Assembly (NCBI GenBank): GCA_916700875.1
Contig: CAKAKS010000001.1
Coordinates: 18,369,956 to 18,433,955 of the forward strand
Direction of reading: 5' to 3'
DNA length: 64,000 nucleotides
DNA from: Sebastes aleutianus
Lineage: Eukaryota > Chordata > Actinopteri > Perciformes > Sebastidae
Shown: positions 32,505 to 44,738 of the stretch, piece by piece
How positions within the stretch are numbered: position 1 is the stretch's first letter
How the letters are laid out: the number at the start of each line of letters is the position of its first letter
Position numbers and translations under genes: made by a program
Notes under the pieces: model-generated
What the model saw: the letters and a program-made list of their open reading frames with translations, nothing else
Told to the model about the DNA's origin: nothing
Databases searched by the model: none

Positions 32505-33851
32505 GCGTCGGCGTTAGGGGCGGGCCATGGGGGTCCAGGCCCGTCCAAAAAGGTCACTGAGCCCCCTCAGCTGAATTCTCTCCTGACTAAAAACTAAACT
32601 GAAATAACAGCTAGGCTATAAGTAAAATTAAGTCATTCAGTTTGGTAATGGAAGGACTTAACACTGCAATGCAAAATAAAGCACAAAACAGTGATAGTTT
32701 TGCATGTAGGAAACAACTAGGACATGTACTTGGGCTTGATTACATTGTTTTCTATTGGAGGGTCCTAACTGGCTGCGAGCAACATGGTGCTGCACAGCGC
32801 AGCGTGACGTTTTGTCTGAACTTCTATCAGATACCTTGTTCCTATTTTTTCCTGTCACTAATATTGAGAGGAACGGCTGATTAGTTTAGATAAAATGAGC
32901 CGAGAAAACCGGGTCAGTTGTCCTGGATGTAAATGAAAATATTAACTTGATTACTGACACTTTCAGCACAGGCATTGACGCTCGCAGTTATATGTAATAA
33001 CGTTCACTAGTGAAACTTTATTACGAGCTACCTGTCAAAAAATATATAAAACACGAACACACAGCGCAAAGATACAACTATGGAAACTCTGGGGAATATG
33101 AACCGTCACGACAATATTTCAGTAAGAAGCCTCGTTTTGATCCGCTCCGTTTGCGTATTTGTTTTTTGGGTTGTTTTTTTTAATCTACCTGAATAGGAAA
33201 AAATTAGAGAAAGTAGACCTACAAACCTGGTGCATTAAAGCACAATTAGGACCAAGAGAGTAACAAGCATCCTGTGCTCCTCTCACATCTTACTTTTTCT
33301 ACCTGTTTGGATTATTCTGTTCAGTATTGTGGAATAAAACAATGGACTAATGTTACACTACAGCAGGCTGAGCAGGGACAACAACTGGTGAGGGAAACAT
33401 CCATATTAAGTCTTTATTAACTTAAATTGTAGTTGTGAAGAAATCAGTCAGACTGTTAGATTAATGTGTTGTTTAACTCCCTGTTAACTGTATCTCGGCA
33501 CTTGCGTGTGCACATTTTGACCCTGGCATGAGCAAGACGCAGGACGTGCCTGAGAAGTTATCTTTAGCCTCCAGTGCCTCCTCATTTAAAAACAGAAACC
33601 ATAATAAGGTGGCAGCTGGCTGGAGAAGATCACTAGATAACAACCTACTTGCTCTTGGCTATATCGTATGTTATTTCCAGTAAATATCACAAATAAAACG
33701 TGTGTTTTCTGATAAAACAAAAGTACGAACGTAGGAAGATAACAAGTTATTAAGTACTACTAACCCATCTATGGGTGGTTACGTCTCCAGCTCCAGTCTG
33801 ATCTGGAGCTCACAGCTGATATGTTCCTGGTTTGTTTACATGATGTCACAG

Positions 33852-33913
33852 AATAATAATTAATAATAATAATAATAATAACAATAATCATAATAGTAAT
33901 AATGACAATGATG

Positions 33914-33963
<50 letters not shown>
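33852..33963. repeat. (AAT)n microsatellite
   Basis: Imperfect TAA repeats, with a pure run at about 33915-33960. Present only in the unit B extra block. Confidence 0.9.
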
Positions 33964-33965
<2 letters not shown>

Positions 33966-34825
33966 ATAATTACAACAATAATAATGATAATAATAAAGTG
34001 TAAGAAAATATAAGATTCTCAAAAACACTGCATCTATTTTTAATTAATAGTTTGCATGCAATGATTAAGTCAGTCAATACTTTATTTCACTTGTGTGCCC
34101 TCTCAGAGTAGTGCTATGATGTTGGATGTCACAGGGACTGTGATAAATGCAAATGCAGATCCCACTGTTCTGATTGCATACAAAAAGTAAACTTTTTTTA
34201 CTCAGATTTTATGTATATGGTGGTGTTTCTTTATACTATTGACAGTTTTCCTAAAATTAGATTTTAAAAATTGCAATATATCGCCTTGCTTACTGTATCA
34301 CAATATATTGCAATATATTGAATTGTAAGCCCTGTATCATGATACATATCGATTCGCCAGATTCTTGCCAATATACAGCCCTAATAATAATGTAATTTAC
34401 ACGCAGCAAGCTAAAACCAATGCAGTCTAATACAACAGTCCTGCATCAAATCCTACCTCCATGAAAGTTATAATGTTCAGTGTATAATACACTGACAGGT
34501 GTTTCTATTAATTTGTCCAGCCCATTTATATCAGTGATGGTAGGATAAATAACAGAAACTTCTTTCAGTATAACACTACAGTGCAATTTAACAGCACCAC
34601 AAACTACAGCCTCCAAAATGATCATGAAGTTGAATCATCTCCTCTCTAAAGTTATATTATAATATTATAATCTTCATGAAGGTAGGATTTATTACAGGAC
34701 TTTAGTATGAGACTGCATTAGTTTTAGCTAGGTGTACCGATAAAACTGGCATATATAGATGTACTATATACAGATGAGCTGTAATGACATGTGACACATC
34801 ATCTGGGTATAATTGATAATCCACA

Positions 34826-35109
34826 AAAAATAAAAGTGAAAAATGTGGGGGGGCAAACTAGAGCAGTCACTGGTTTAATTATTAACAAATTATATTTTAT
34901 AAACTGATCATATGTTGTTGTTTTTTTTGTAACTACTAACTATATCTGTCAAATAAATGTAGTGGAGTAAAAAGTACAATATTTCCCTTTGAAATGTAGT
35001 CAAGTATAAAGTAGCATAAAATGGAAATACTCAAGTAAAGAACACATACCTCAAAACTGTCCTTAAGTGCAGTACTTGAGTAAAAGTACTTAGTTGCTTT
35101 CCACCACTG
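34826..35109. mobile_element. left-truncated hAT element upstream of PLAAT-B
   Basis: The right end TTCCACCACTG and the following ATAACATG are kept. The left end was lost by a deletion joining near 34825. Confidence 0.7.
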
Positions 35110-35131
35110 ATAACATGATTTGTTCCTGCAG

Positions 35132-35615
35132 GTGCTGAAAGTCAAACCAGTCGAAACCAGCCGAAAGAAGCACTGACATGGCCACGGTTAGAAAATGATC
35201 ACCTAATCACAATATAGAAAGTTAGACTATTTTTTTTTTTTTTTTGCTGTTCTAGTTTTCTATTATAGCAATTATATGTAATTATGCAACTTGTATAGTG
35301 TGTGTCCCATAGTATTATTGTATTTAGCATTTCATTGAATGTAAATGCTTTCAAGTCAAGTCAGTTTTATTTACAGTAAATAGTCCAACACCAGTCTTCT
35401 CTTATCTTTGTTTAGCCCAGAGAGTCTGGTCACTGTCTGCAGTCTGTTGCCAAACAGTCTGTTACAAAGTCAAACATATTTTCTGTCTGATCTAATCCAA
35501 GTATGATGAGAAGCCAAAGCCCGGGGACTTGATTGAGATCTTCCGCGGCTCCTATGAGCACTGGGCTGTGTATGTTGGCGATGACTTCATTGTCCACTTG
35601 GCATCACTCTGTGAG

Positions 35616-35651
<36 letters not shown>

Positions 35652-37758
35652 ACACACACTGTCTACACTAGTGGTTCCCAAACTTTTACACATCAGGGAC
35701 CCCTAAACTGACACAAATTAGACCCCCATTTGATAGATTTAGTCCCGGGGTCCCCCGTCTGATAGGATTTTTTCTTTTAGATGTTTGATTACAGAAAGTG
35801 TATTAAACCAATGACCAAAATAGTCATTCATTCTGTCATTGTGTTACTTATGGATGGACTTGTAGTGAACGGACTCCACTTTGAAAACCACTGCTCTAGA
35901 CTGCTACTCCCAAATACTAACCCGTCTCAGTCAGGAATAAAAAACAGCCCAGTTTCACTGTCACATGAAGTTTTTGGTTTGGTTGAACTGATTCATAATT
36001 CATAAACCATCAAATATGCTGCAATATTTAGAGCACAAACCCACACAAGTAACGTCTGTTTCTCCCTAGCTGATGACCCGGTTGCAAGCGCCAGCAGTAT
36101 GATGTCTGTTCCGACAAAGAAGGCCATGGTGAAGAAACACAAGCTTATGGACGTGGTGGGAACCAACCGGTGGGAAATCAACAACAGCCTGGACGAGAAG
36201 TACAAGCCCCGCTCGGTTCAAGTCATTGTGAGTGAGGCCTGTGCCAAGGTGGGCGAGGAGCTGCGGTACAGCGTCCTCATGGCGAACTGTGAGCACTTTT
36301 CAAACGAGCTGCGCTACGGAATTGCTGCATCCCGGCAGGTCGGTGGAGAAATACCTATGTTAGACAAGACATAAATACATTAAAAGAGTAAAAATGTTTG
36401 TGCTAGTGAGATTAAAACATAAAAAATCATAAAGATATTTCACCAAAAAAATAAGTAGGGATGCACCTATCCAACTTTTTCAGTCCCGATACTGATAGCG
36501 ATACCTGGGCTTTGAATTTTAGTCCGATACTGAGTACCGATCCGATACCGGTGTCTAATCAATAAGCTGTATGCCTCACTGTGTGGAAGTGACTGGGATC
36601 ATTCTTTTATGAGTAAGGCAACATCAGATTTGACTTAAACATTGCTTTCTTAACTTTGTAAACCTAATTGTAACCAAATAAATACATACAGTAGATATAA
36701 ATTTACTAAATTGTTATTTATTATTAAAATAATAAATCACCAGAAGCACCAGAAACATAGTTAAGAAATCTTCAAAATTAACAGGAATTATTTAGATTAA
36801 TTACAATTCAAGTGTAAACCTCTTTAATGCAGCAACAAATCAGACAAAACTAAAACAGGAAATAAAATTCCAGTATATAATGTATATGTTGCACCCTTAA
36901 AGACACATGACTCCGTCTTCCTTTTGGCAACTTTTATTCTTCCCAGTTCTGTTGAAGTTATCTTTTACACGAAGCAATCAGAACCGCTCGCACACATACG
37001 AAAACAACAAGCACGTTTTCTAATCGCTAATGCGCTGACTGATGACATCACATCACTCTGAACTTTGACCTCGTGATAATAACATGAATCAGATAATAGT
37101 GTAGTGTATATTTAGTCTTAGATAACTTAAATCTATTCTAGGTCAATAAAATGTAAATTATAAAATATTTCTAGGTCGCAACATATATAGTAGAAGTGTA
37201 TAGAATAGATCAGCCCCATTGACACCGATATCAGATCCAGCTATATGAGTCAGTATCAGCCCGATATCCGATCCGGTATCGGTATCGGTGCATCCCTAAA
37301 AATAAGACAATAGAAAATGAACTCATATGAACAAGCAATTTATATTTTTTTCAGAAAGAAGGTATGGTAAAAAGTTATTATTAGTAAGTCAGTTATAATG
37401 GATTTCTATATAGAATGAAAAAAAAGAAGTATTAATACATCCATGAAAACCTCTCAAACCTCTTCAACAGCAGAATCTACATTTCTGCTGTCCATTACAT
37501 TATAATAGAAAAAGGAATATATACTGGAATAATGTCCTAATATGTGAGTGAAATATTTTCTAGAGTTGTGGAAAGTTTGAATGGAGTCTTGAATGTGAAA
37601 CAAACTAAAAGGTGTCTGTTTGTTTCCCTCTGCAGGCGCTGGTCGGAGGAATCACCATGGTGGCCGGTGTGGTAGCGGGGATTCCGGGTATGGCTCTGGT
37701 GGGAGCTCTGTTAAGAGGCCTCAAAAAGAAAACAAGAGCACGGAGATTGATGTCCTGA
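35132..37758 (+). CDS. plaat: PLAAT-family phospholipase A/acyltransferase, copy B
   Basis: Exons are 35132-35186 (ATG at 35178), 35502-35610, 36070-36338 and 37636-37758. All junctions are GT-AG and in phase, giving 169 residues. A 6-bp deletion in the first coding exon leaves Met-Ala-Thr, so His23 (EHWAVYVGD), His35 (IVHL) and Cys113 (NCEHF) carry the same numbers as in human PLAAT3. Asp replaces Gly in VGDDF, next to the second catalytic His. Against copy A, exon 3 differs at 23 of 90 residues with hardly any silent change. The last exon begins ALVGG, has a Gly/Val-rich membrane segment (about 136-155) and a longer basic tail (LKKKTRARRLMS). Intron 3 holds a hAT element containing a solo LTR. 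Expected role as copy A; the different anchor and tail may change its membrane target (inference). Confidence 0.9.
35617..35660 (+). repeat. (CA)n microsatellite at exon 2 donor, unit B
   Basis: A short CA array after 'gtgagt', about half the length in unit A. Confidence 0.9.
36456..37298. mobile_element. hAT-type miniature element in PLAAT-B intron 3
   Basis: Ends TAGGGATGCACC and GGTGCATCCCTA with a perfect 8-bp target duplication AAAATAAG (36448-36455, 37299-37306). It is longer than in A and C because a solo LTR lies inside. Confidence 0.85.
36887..37183. mobile_element. 297-bp solo LTR nested in hAT element
   Basis: TGTTGCACCC to GGTCGCAACA, flanked by TATA on both sides (36883-36886, 37184-37187). 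Units A and C have an uninterrupted 'gtatatagtag' here. The short LTR type was not identified. Confidence 0.7.
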
Positions 37759-38513
37759 CTCAACCCGCCTGTTCAGGGACTTGATGAACGGATCACCAGC
37801 GAAGCCTAACTGGTAGACTTATCACGATCAATCACAGAACACCAATTTACACCTGTAGTGGCTATCTTTAGTCTTCATACGTCTATCTTCGTCTTAACTT
37901 ACTTTCTGTCAATAACCACACTTCAAGAACGACATCACAATGTTTTACGCGTTGAGTCGGCCCGGTAGCAACGCCAACGGTAAAACAACCAAAGGTTGGA
38001 GGGGTCTTTTCTATTGATAAAAACTAAAATGTTTTGCTAGTAGTTGTTTATGAAGAAATAATATTAGCTACTTGAGTCAAACCTTTGGAATAAAATCTGA
38101 ATAATCTAATATGATGATATTATGGTTAAATCTCACAGAACAGCCACATAATGTAAAATGTACTACGGCCTAGTGTTTCTTGTAAAAGTACATTGATGAA
38201 CTATGGGTCCTGGGCTGGAAGGAGACATGTGGACTAAACTAATTGATCACTCAATGACATGTCATCTCTAATGAATAGCCACTTTGTCTTCCTCTGACAT
38301 TTAATTGTTTTGAATAAAGAATAATTTGTGTGAATCTGGATTCACTGGTTACACTTATTTCCCTCGATCAGTTTTGTTCATTTGAATCTCTAAGCATTTT
38401 ATTAGAAGCAGCATACAGTATTTTATCAATATTACTGTGTTGTAGAGACAAGCCACCTAATTTAACTCCTAAATACTCCGAACTCTTGTCGTTTAAAAAA
38501 AACAAACACTTAC
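37759..38513. other. PLAAT-B 3'UTR and spacer
   Basis: It contains a unit B-specific stretch at about 37765-38005, then sequence shared with A and C including AATAAA signals. No gene is seen. Confidence 0.5.
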
Positions 38514-38706
38514 CACTTGTGTTTGCAGCCTGTCCCAGGCCATCTCTGCAGCTTTTGCTGATTTTGCTGAATCTTTGGCTTGTTTCCAGTCCATGAGCTT
38601 TGTTTTCATTGTCCCGTCAAGTGCATCACGACGGGGATTTTCAAGTGTTGCAGCTCGTCTCACAATATTTGCAGTGGTGGCGTTATTGTGGATGCATTTC
38701 CATATA
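38514..38706 (-). other. conserved exon-like open stretch, copy B
   Basis: Same length, splice-site bounds and open frame as 4979-5171, with a few substitutions (for example WKCIHNN for WKRIHNN). The product is unrecognised. Confidence 0.35.
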
Positions 38707-39985
38707 CTAGATGCAAGCAAAATATGGCACTCACAATGTAAACTATAAGTTAGATAAGCATATTGTTACGTATCGCCGGGTTATCTCTACAGCTGCCTGC
38801 ATCGGCTGTTTATTGTTGTGTTTTGGAGGGGATATTTTTTCTCAGTTACCTCTAGTTAAATCTATGTAGATCATTTTGGTTTTATTTGTCCAGGCTTTTA
38901 GATATCAGTCTCTGGCATTCCTGTCTGCTACTCAATATAAATCAATGAAATTTCAGCATTTTGAAAAAAAAGCATCAACAGCGATCTCTCCAGAATCAGT
39001 GCCCAATAATACAATGAAGGTGAAAAGATGATCAGGATGAGTATTTCTATAATTCCCACGGTTATATCATTGAGGTCTGTTGACATTTTCACTTCTGTTG
39101 TATTGTGGTGGAGGCAGAAATCTGACTGATGGGTAAATCTTTACTTCCTCAGATGATCCCAAAAGATTTTTTTAGTGAGATCTGCATAAAAGATTTCAAA
39201 ATAAAACTCATTTGATTTCCCTCCACCACAGCACTACTAGGACACACAGGAAAAAGGCATGTAAACAAATAAATTGATTTTCCTTTGAAACCAGTTTAAC
39301 TACTTATTTCCATCGTGTGTCTGCAGTGCATGTGACACATTTACAGATCTGGAACCAGTCAAATGCGTCACCCGTCGGGCCAGTTCAGTACGGTAAAATA
39401 CAGTGTTGAATGTGCAAAGTGAACTCTGTGCCATGAATCCTTTTGTTAAGCCACACAAATACACAAGTGCATGCATGGATTGATTTTAAGTCTGAACATT
39501 CAGTACAATAATACATGTTTGATTCTGAAATATTGTTATATACTGTATATTTCTTGATTTTAAAAAGTGTCCTTTCTTCATGTCATTTTCAGACAAGATG
39601 CACCATTTATATACATTTACTTTACAACTTTATGAGTTATGTCTTTAAAAAAACAAAGAGGGGGACTTTTTGTGTGATCAACTGGAGCTGCAGGGAGTTC
39701 CACTCTGTGCTGCTTTTCTGTCTCTTGTGTTTGTTTCAGCTCTGCCATCCACAGTAATGCATTCATAAAGCACTGGGTTGTTGCTTCTTCACCCGTCTGT
39801 CAGTTCCTGAATGAAGAAAGACGGAGAATCCCAAAGCTGAGAGTCATTTACTGACCGACAGTAACTGTTCACACTTCTTGGTCCTTAGTTTGTGGAATGT
39901 CCGGCCTCCATCTACTGATCTGTGTCCAGTCACTGTGGTCCGTGTTCCTGCATCCCCACCCTCAAATCTTTCTCTGCATCCCCCG
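38707..39985. other. spacer between PLAAT-B and scyl1 fragment
   Basis: It matches 5172-6984 with a deletion of about 0.5 kb near 39122. No coding signal. Confidence 0.5.
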
Positions 39986-41987
39986 TCAGTCCAGCTTGCG
40001 TGCGCCCAGTTTGAGAGGACCTTTAGCAGCTTTGCGCTCCGCCCGTTTCGCCTCCAGCTCTTTCCTCCTCTCCTCCCGTTTCTTCTTGGACAGCTCGGCC
40101 TTGCTGAGACCTGGTGGACGATAAAGACAGCCGGTTCAATGCACGGGCGGACAGATCGTTAGTTAATGGTCATCTAACAAGAATATTTGAGCATTAGTGT
40201 GAATACAGAAGAAGTTCAAGTGAAGATTTTAAGACTGAGAACCAGAGGTGTGACCAAGTCAATGTTTTGCAAGCCACAAGTAAGTCTCAAGTCTTTGCAA
40301 CTTAAGTCCAAGCTTGTGAAATCCCAAGTCCTAAACTTTGAGTTTTCAGTCCTAAACAAGTCATAATACAAATCCAAATGAAATGCCATTTTCGTCTACA
40401 TCTGTAATTTTTGACCTGCATGTTTTGCATACTGCAATTCATTTTTTGTTGACGGCCGCATAGTTTTTGTACGCAAACAAAATCATCTTTGGTATCGTCT
40501 TTTCCAACTGGCGTTCAGTAACGTAACGTTAGTTCTACATGGTTCTCTCCTGCAACTTGATTGGATGCTGTCAGATTGGTTCAACAACAAAGTGGATCTG
40601 GGGAGTTAAGTGTTGACTTGCTGGGAATGAAAAGCGTTAACGTTGGTTGATTGAGGAAATGAAGGGAAATTAATTGATTCATTGCACACTTTTTAATCTT
40701 TGGGCTTTGGGGAAGGTATCAAGTATTTTCAAGTCAAAAGGCTCAAGTCCAAGTGAAGTCACAAGTCATTGGTGTTAAAGTCCAAGTCTAGTTGCATGTC
40801 TTTTCTGATTTTATCCAGTCGAGTCTAAAGCCATCAAATTTGAGACTCGAGTCTGACTCAAGTCCGTCATGTGACTCGAGTTCACACCTCTGCAGAGAAG
40901 TAAAAATGGGCATTGTGACGGATAAAGGTTTTATATTTCTGATAAGGAGGGCCAGCTGAGAGACTTACCCTGGTTCCCATCCACTGACTCCCAGCTCTCC
41001 TCAGCCCCCCAGTCTCCTGTTGCCTCTGCAGACCAGCCATCTCCAGTCTGACCAGGAGAGAACACAACATACACATCACTGTACAGACATGCAGATACTG
41101 TAAAGATAATCCTGACTGTTTATTCCTCTACAGATCAACTTCTCATTAAGAGGGTGCAGTATTTTTTACCTCATTTAAAGGAAGAGTCTTACATTTCAAG
41201 GAAAAAAGCTTATTCGTTTTCTTAGTGAGAGTTAGATGGGAGGATCGATAACACTCATGTCTGTACACTTAATGTGTAAAGCAAGAGCCAGCAGGTGGTT
41301 AGCTTAGCTTAGCATAAAGACCTGAAGCAGGGGGAAACAGCTAGCCTGGCTCTGAGAAAGTTTCAGAAAGCAACTCCCCATTAAACCATAACTTGTTGTA
41401 TTTACACTTTGGTTGTTGTACAGATTAGACAAATGAGATGTAACGTGGTTAAGCTGTGAGCTTCAGAGGAGCTGTAGGTGGATAACTGCCTCATCTAACA
41501 ATGTGAATAATTTACTATGCAGATTTTGAATACTTTAAAACTGTAAATCAAAAAGGATGCAGACTTTTTATTCCTATTAATAGGTTTTTGTTGTGTTTTT
41601 TCAGAATTCACAATTTGTGACTGTTCTGTTTATTCACAATCTAAGCAACACTAATTTAATCTGTCCCTCTCTTGCTCCTGTGTGTTTTTGCCGTCCTCAC
41701 CGTGGCAGCAGTGCCGGCTGTGTTTCTCTGGGACACGCTGGCGAACAGATCATTCTGACCGGCCCCCTTGGAGGCTGATCTGTTGGTGTCCCAGTTGTAC
41801 TCGCTGGCTAACCGCACCCCTTCTGGCAGGGGGAGCGTCGTCGTGTTGGCCAGGGTTGTGTCCGTGTCCTCTTCCCCCAGTCATTGCCCCAGCCTTCCTC
41901 ACTTGCAGAGCTCTGACCCTGCCCTTCCTTCTCGTTGGACCAGCTGTCATCTGCGTCCCAGCCTGAGCTGCTCCAGTCGGCGCTCTG
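39986..41987 (-). pseudogene. scyl1: SCYL1 C-terminal exons, copy B (frameshifted)
   Basis: Exons are 41701-41987, 40969-41047 and 39986-40110 (stop at 39986-39988). The first exon is 287 nt instead of 288: one base is missing near 41875 ('cctcttcccccag' against 'cctcctccgcccag'), which shifts the frame before RLASEYNW. As in copy A, the 5' side of that exon is cut and joined to ints5 intron sequence, and no pseudokinase part exists. The intron between the last two exons holds a complete hAT-type element. Confidence 0.85.
40243..40892. mobile_element. hAT-type miniature element in scyl1-B intron
   Basis: CAGAGGTGTGA and TCACACCTCTG inverted ends. The flanking 8-mers CTGAGAAC and CAGAGAAG match at six of eight. 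The interior is built of 'caagtc' phrases, typical of a teleost repeat. Unit C copy at 59547-60207. Confidence 0.7.
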
Positions 41988-42780
41988 CTAAAAAAATAAA
42001 CAAAAAACATTACAAATATCAAAAAAGTTAGATTATTTTTATATCAATCAACTAATAGATTAATCAAAATAAGGAAATAATAAATAAAGGAAATAATCCT
42101 TAGTTGCATTGCAGCCCTAAAATATATTCCATCTTGTACAAAATAAAAAATACCCAACAATTGCTGGATACGGATCTACAAATACCAGCTTTGTTCCAAC
42201 TGATAGAATTTTAAAGAATGTTTAGGTGTTGGTCAGAACAAACAACCACAGTAAAACAACATGTTGGGCTTTAACAGCTTGTCATGTGTATATATGTCTT
42301 TTTTTTAAACTTTTCATAGAGCTATATGAATAATCGTGTGTCTATCTCTCTCTGTGTGTGTGTTATCAATTTATTAAAATAGATTTTAATAAAATAACTA
42401 CTATTACTGGTATTTTTCATTGTAATTCTTCTTCTTCTTATTATTATTATTATTTTTTTTCCTAATCAAATACTAGCTTTGTTCCAACTGATATAATTTT
42501 ATAGTATTTTATGGTGTTGGTCAGAACAAACAACCACAGTAAAACAATACAGCTTGTCATGTTTATATATGTCTTTTATAACTTTAACTGAAAAGTACTC
42601 AATGTAGCCTCTCTGGTTAATTCAGTAACCTTCAACATGAGCTATAGAATAGAATAGGAACATATAAAGGTGTGACCCACTAATCTTAGTACAGTTAACT
42701 CTAATACAACATGTGTTAAAGTGCCTTTAGAGTCTGGTTGTAGTAGTTCAGTCAGCTTCCTCTCCTCCTCCACTACTCAC
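41988..42780. other. ints5 intron 1-derived sequence, unit B
   Basis: It includes TC/TG-rich and ATT-rich simple stretches (42340-42365, 42425-42455) that recur at 46770-46905 upstream of ints5 exon 2. No gene is seen. Confidence 0.55.
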
Positions 42781-42860
42781 CTCAGAGCATTGGTCTGCGC
42801 TGTGTGAGTGTGTGAGCTCTGCATCGCTTTCAGCGGACTCCCGTCCAACACCACAGACAT
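42781..42860 (-). pseudogene. ints5: INTS5 first coding exon, copy B (orphan)
   Basis: ATG at 42858-42860, donor at 42780/42781, 26 codons plus two bases, same as 8966-9045. The matching exons 2 and 3 lie about 2.4 kb away at 45470-44739, but on the upstream side for the minus strand, so they cannot be spliced in the normal order within this unit. Confidence 0.7.
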
Positions 42861-43080
42861 CGTTTGGTCTTTTAACATTCAAGCGTCAACATCAAATCCT
42901 CCTCTCGGCTGCGGGGCTTCGATGTGACTGGTTGAGACCGCTTTTTGTTGTTGTTTTCTCTGTCTGTCCAGTTTCAGGACAGAAATACACCGAAAAGGCG
43001 CTCCAGAGCCGGATTTTGGGACTTCTCCGTAGGTAGAAAAAGAGGACGACTGACAATGACAGCTGACGTCACTGGCGACA
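42861..43080 (-). promoter_or_regulatory. ints5 5'UTR and promoter, copy B
   Basis: Conserved with 9046-9260, including the CRE palindrome TGACGTCA at 43064-43071. Function is inferred. Confidence 0.45.
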
Positions 43081-43179
43081 CCTAGTGGTACTGAGTGGAA
43101 GTACTGTATTTATTTATTTATTCAGCTGAGGGTTGTGTGATACAGTGTCAAACTAATAAATCAGAATACAATTAGGTTT

Positions 43180-43390
43180 AAGATAAGAAGATACAGGACC
43201 CCCAGGACTCTCACCAGCAGACTGAGGAACAGTTTTTTCCCCAGGCCATCAGACTTTTAAATAGATAATTCATACGACACCTTCTTACACAAAAAGTACC
43301 TCAATCATATATCTTATACTGTAAATACTGTATATGTTCTTAATGTATATGTTGTTAATATGCCTTGTACAAAGTATATCATATATATGC
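43180..43390 (+). repeat. LINE 3' end fragment, unit B
   Basis: Matches 9420-9630 and stops at 43390, where a different repeat begins. Confidence 0.5.
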
Positions 43391-43846
43391 AGGGTCGGCG
43401 CCAGAGTGTTAGGGGCGGACGGGCAATCAGCTTTGACAGGGGGGGCATTTTTTTTCACCTCATATAGCCTTTATTAAGTGTATCTTTAACATTATCATGT
43501 TTCATGAAAGAAATAAACTGACAGAGAGGTGTATACATACTGCCACTTATGCGCACAGGTGCGCACTTACGCATACACATGCTGTTATGTCCACAAAAAC
43601 AGGCTATAAACTAACACCGTGTCCTGACTGGATGCGAGCTTCCAACTATCGCGCTGCATCGCGTAGCATCTGATGCTCTCTGTCCACTGAATACGTTAAA
43701 TCTGCACCTCTGTTACATCATGTAAACAAACCAGGAACATATCAGCTGTGAATTCACAATTTGTGACTGTTCTGTTTATTCACAATCTAAGCAACACTAA
43801 TTTAATCTGTCCCTCTCTTGCTCCTGTGTGTTTTTGTCGTCCTCAC
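43391..43846. repeat. repeat joined to scyl1 intron piece
   Basis: The 43395-43750 part resembles, in reverse, sequence from the extra block in 32505-33840 (for example 'caaaccaggaacatatcagc'). From about 43751 the sequence is scyl1 intron, matching 8070-8166. Confidence 0.5.
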
Positions 43847-44170
43847 CGTGGCAGCAGTGCCGGCTGTGTTTCTCTGGGACACGCTGGTGAACAGATCATT
43901 CTGACCGGCCCCCTTGGAGGCTGATCTGTTGCTGTCCCAGTTGTACTCGCTGGCTAACCGCACCCCTTCTGGCAGGGGGAGTGTCGTCGTGTTGGCCAGG
44001 GTTGTGTCCGTGTCCTCCTCCGCCCAGTCATTGCCCCAGCCTTCCTCGCCCGCAGAGCTCTGACCCTGCCCTTCCTTCTCGTTGGACCAGCTGTCATCTG
44101 CGTCCCAGCCTGAGCTGCTCCAGTCGGCGCTCTGCTTTTTCACCGCCATGGAGGACGACGACCAGGCCAC
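43847..44170 (-). pseudogene. scyl1: SCYL1 exon, complete fourth copy
   Basis: An uninterrupted exon of 324 nt (108 codons) between acceptor 'ccaatgtccag' and donor ACG|GTGAGG. It contains 12 codons (starting VAWSSSSMAVKK) missing from copies A-C, which shows that those copies are cut inside the exon. The remaining exons are absent on both sides here. It is an isolated duplicate. Confidence 0.8.
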
Positions 44171-44376
44171 CTGGACATTGGAAAGATTGAAACTGAAATG
44201 GAGACTAATTGAAGTAATATTAAAAAAAAAGATTTTATCTACATAGAAAACCTGACTACAAAGTGCTTGGACTCCATCAAATCTTACAGGCAGGTGCGTC
44301 AGATTATACTTTCAGGGATCAATTCTATAGTTTCTGACTTGAGAAATGTGTTTCTAAAGTGTTTGGTCTCGCTCAG

Positions 44377-44668
44377 GAAAGCGTTGAAATCGAAACAGAG
44401 AAACCACCATGAAAGAGCTCAGCCTGGTTTCAGGAAACATCTGGGGTTGCTGGAGAAGAAGAAAGACTACAAACTCCGTGCAGATGATTACCACAAGAAA
44501 CAAAACACTCTTTCTGCTCTGCGAAAGAAAGCTCTGGATAAGAACCCGGATGAGTTTTACTACAACATGATCAGCTCTCAACTACAGGATGGAGTTCACA
44601 CGGCGAAAAAACACAATGAGGAGGTGGAGGTGACGGAGGAGCAGAAGAAAGTGATGAGGACGCAGGAC
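44377..44668 (+). pseudogene. utp11: UTP11 fragment
   Basis: The plus-strand translation reads RKALKSKQRNHHERAQPGF, then RKHLGLLEKKKDYKLRADDY, to VMRTQD. This matches the N-terminal 100 or so residues of UTP11, a U3 snoRNP (SSU processome) protein for 18S rRNA maturation in the nucleolus. The match begins just after 'gtctcgctcag', which looks like a splice acceptor, and stops abruptly after MRTQD. The first Met and the C-terminal two thirds are missing. It lies between scyl1 and ints5 pieces in the opposite orientation. A genomic fragment is more likely than a processed copy if the acceptor is real. Confidence 0.8.
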
Positions 44669-44738
44669 ACAAACTGTGACGGTGAAAGAACCCAAAGATC
44701 CTGCACACTGACGATCACTTGTTCTCAATTTATATCAA

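Larger units (their letters stand above)
32187..35131. other. start of unit B, noncoding
   Basis: It matches 1-2126 of unit A except for an extra 32838-34114 block between the LINE tail segment and the second 66-bp direct repeat (34115-34180), and a deletion that removed the left part of the hAT element. No gene is seen. Confidence 0.6.

Noticed and set aside
43802..44170. A 122-codon protein on the minus strand
   Set aside because: It is a scyl1 exon read through its donor into the intron; the start codon would be GTG.
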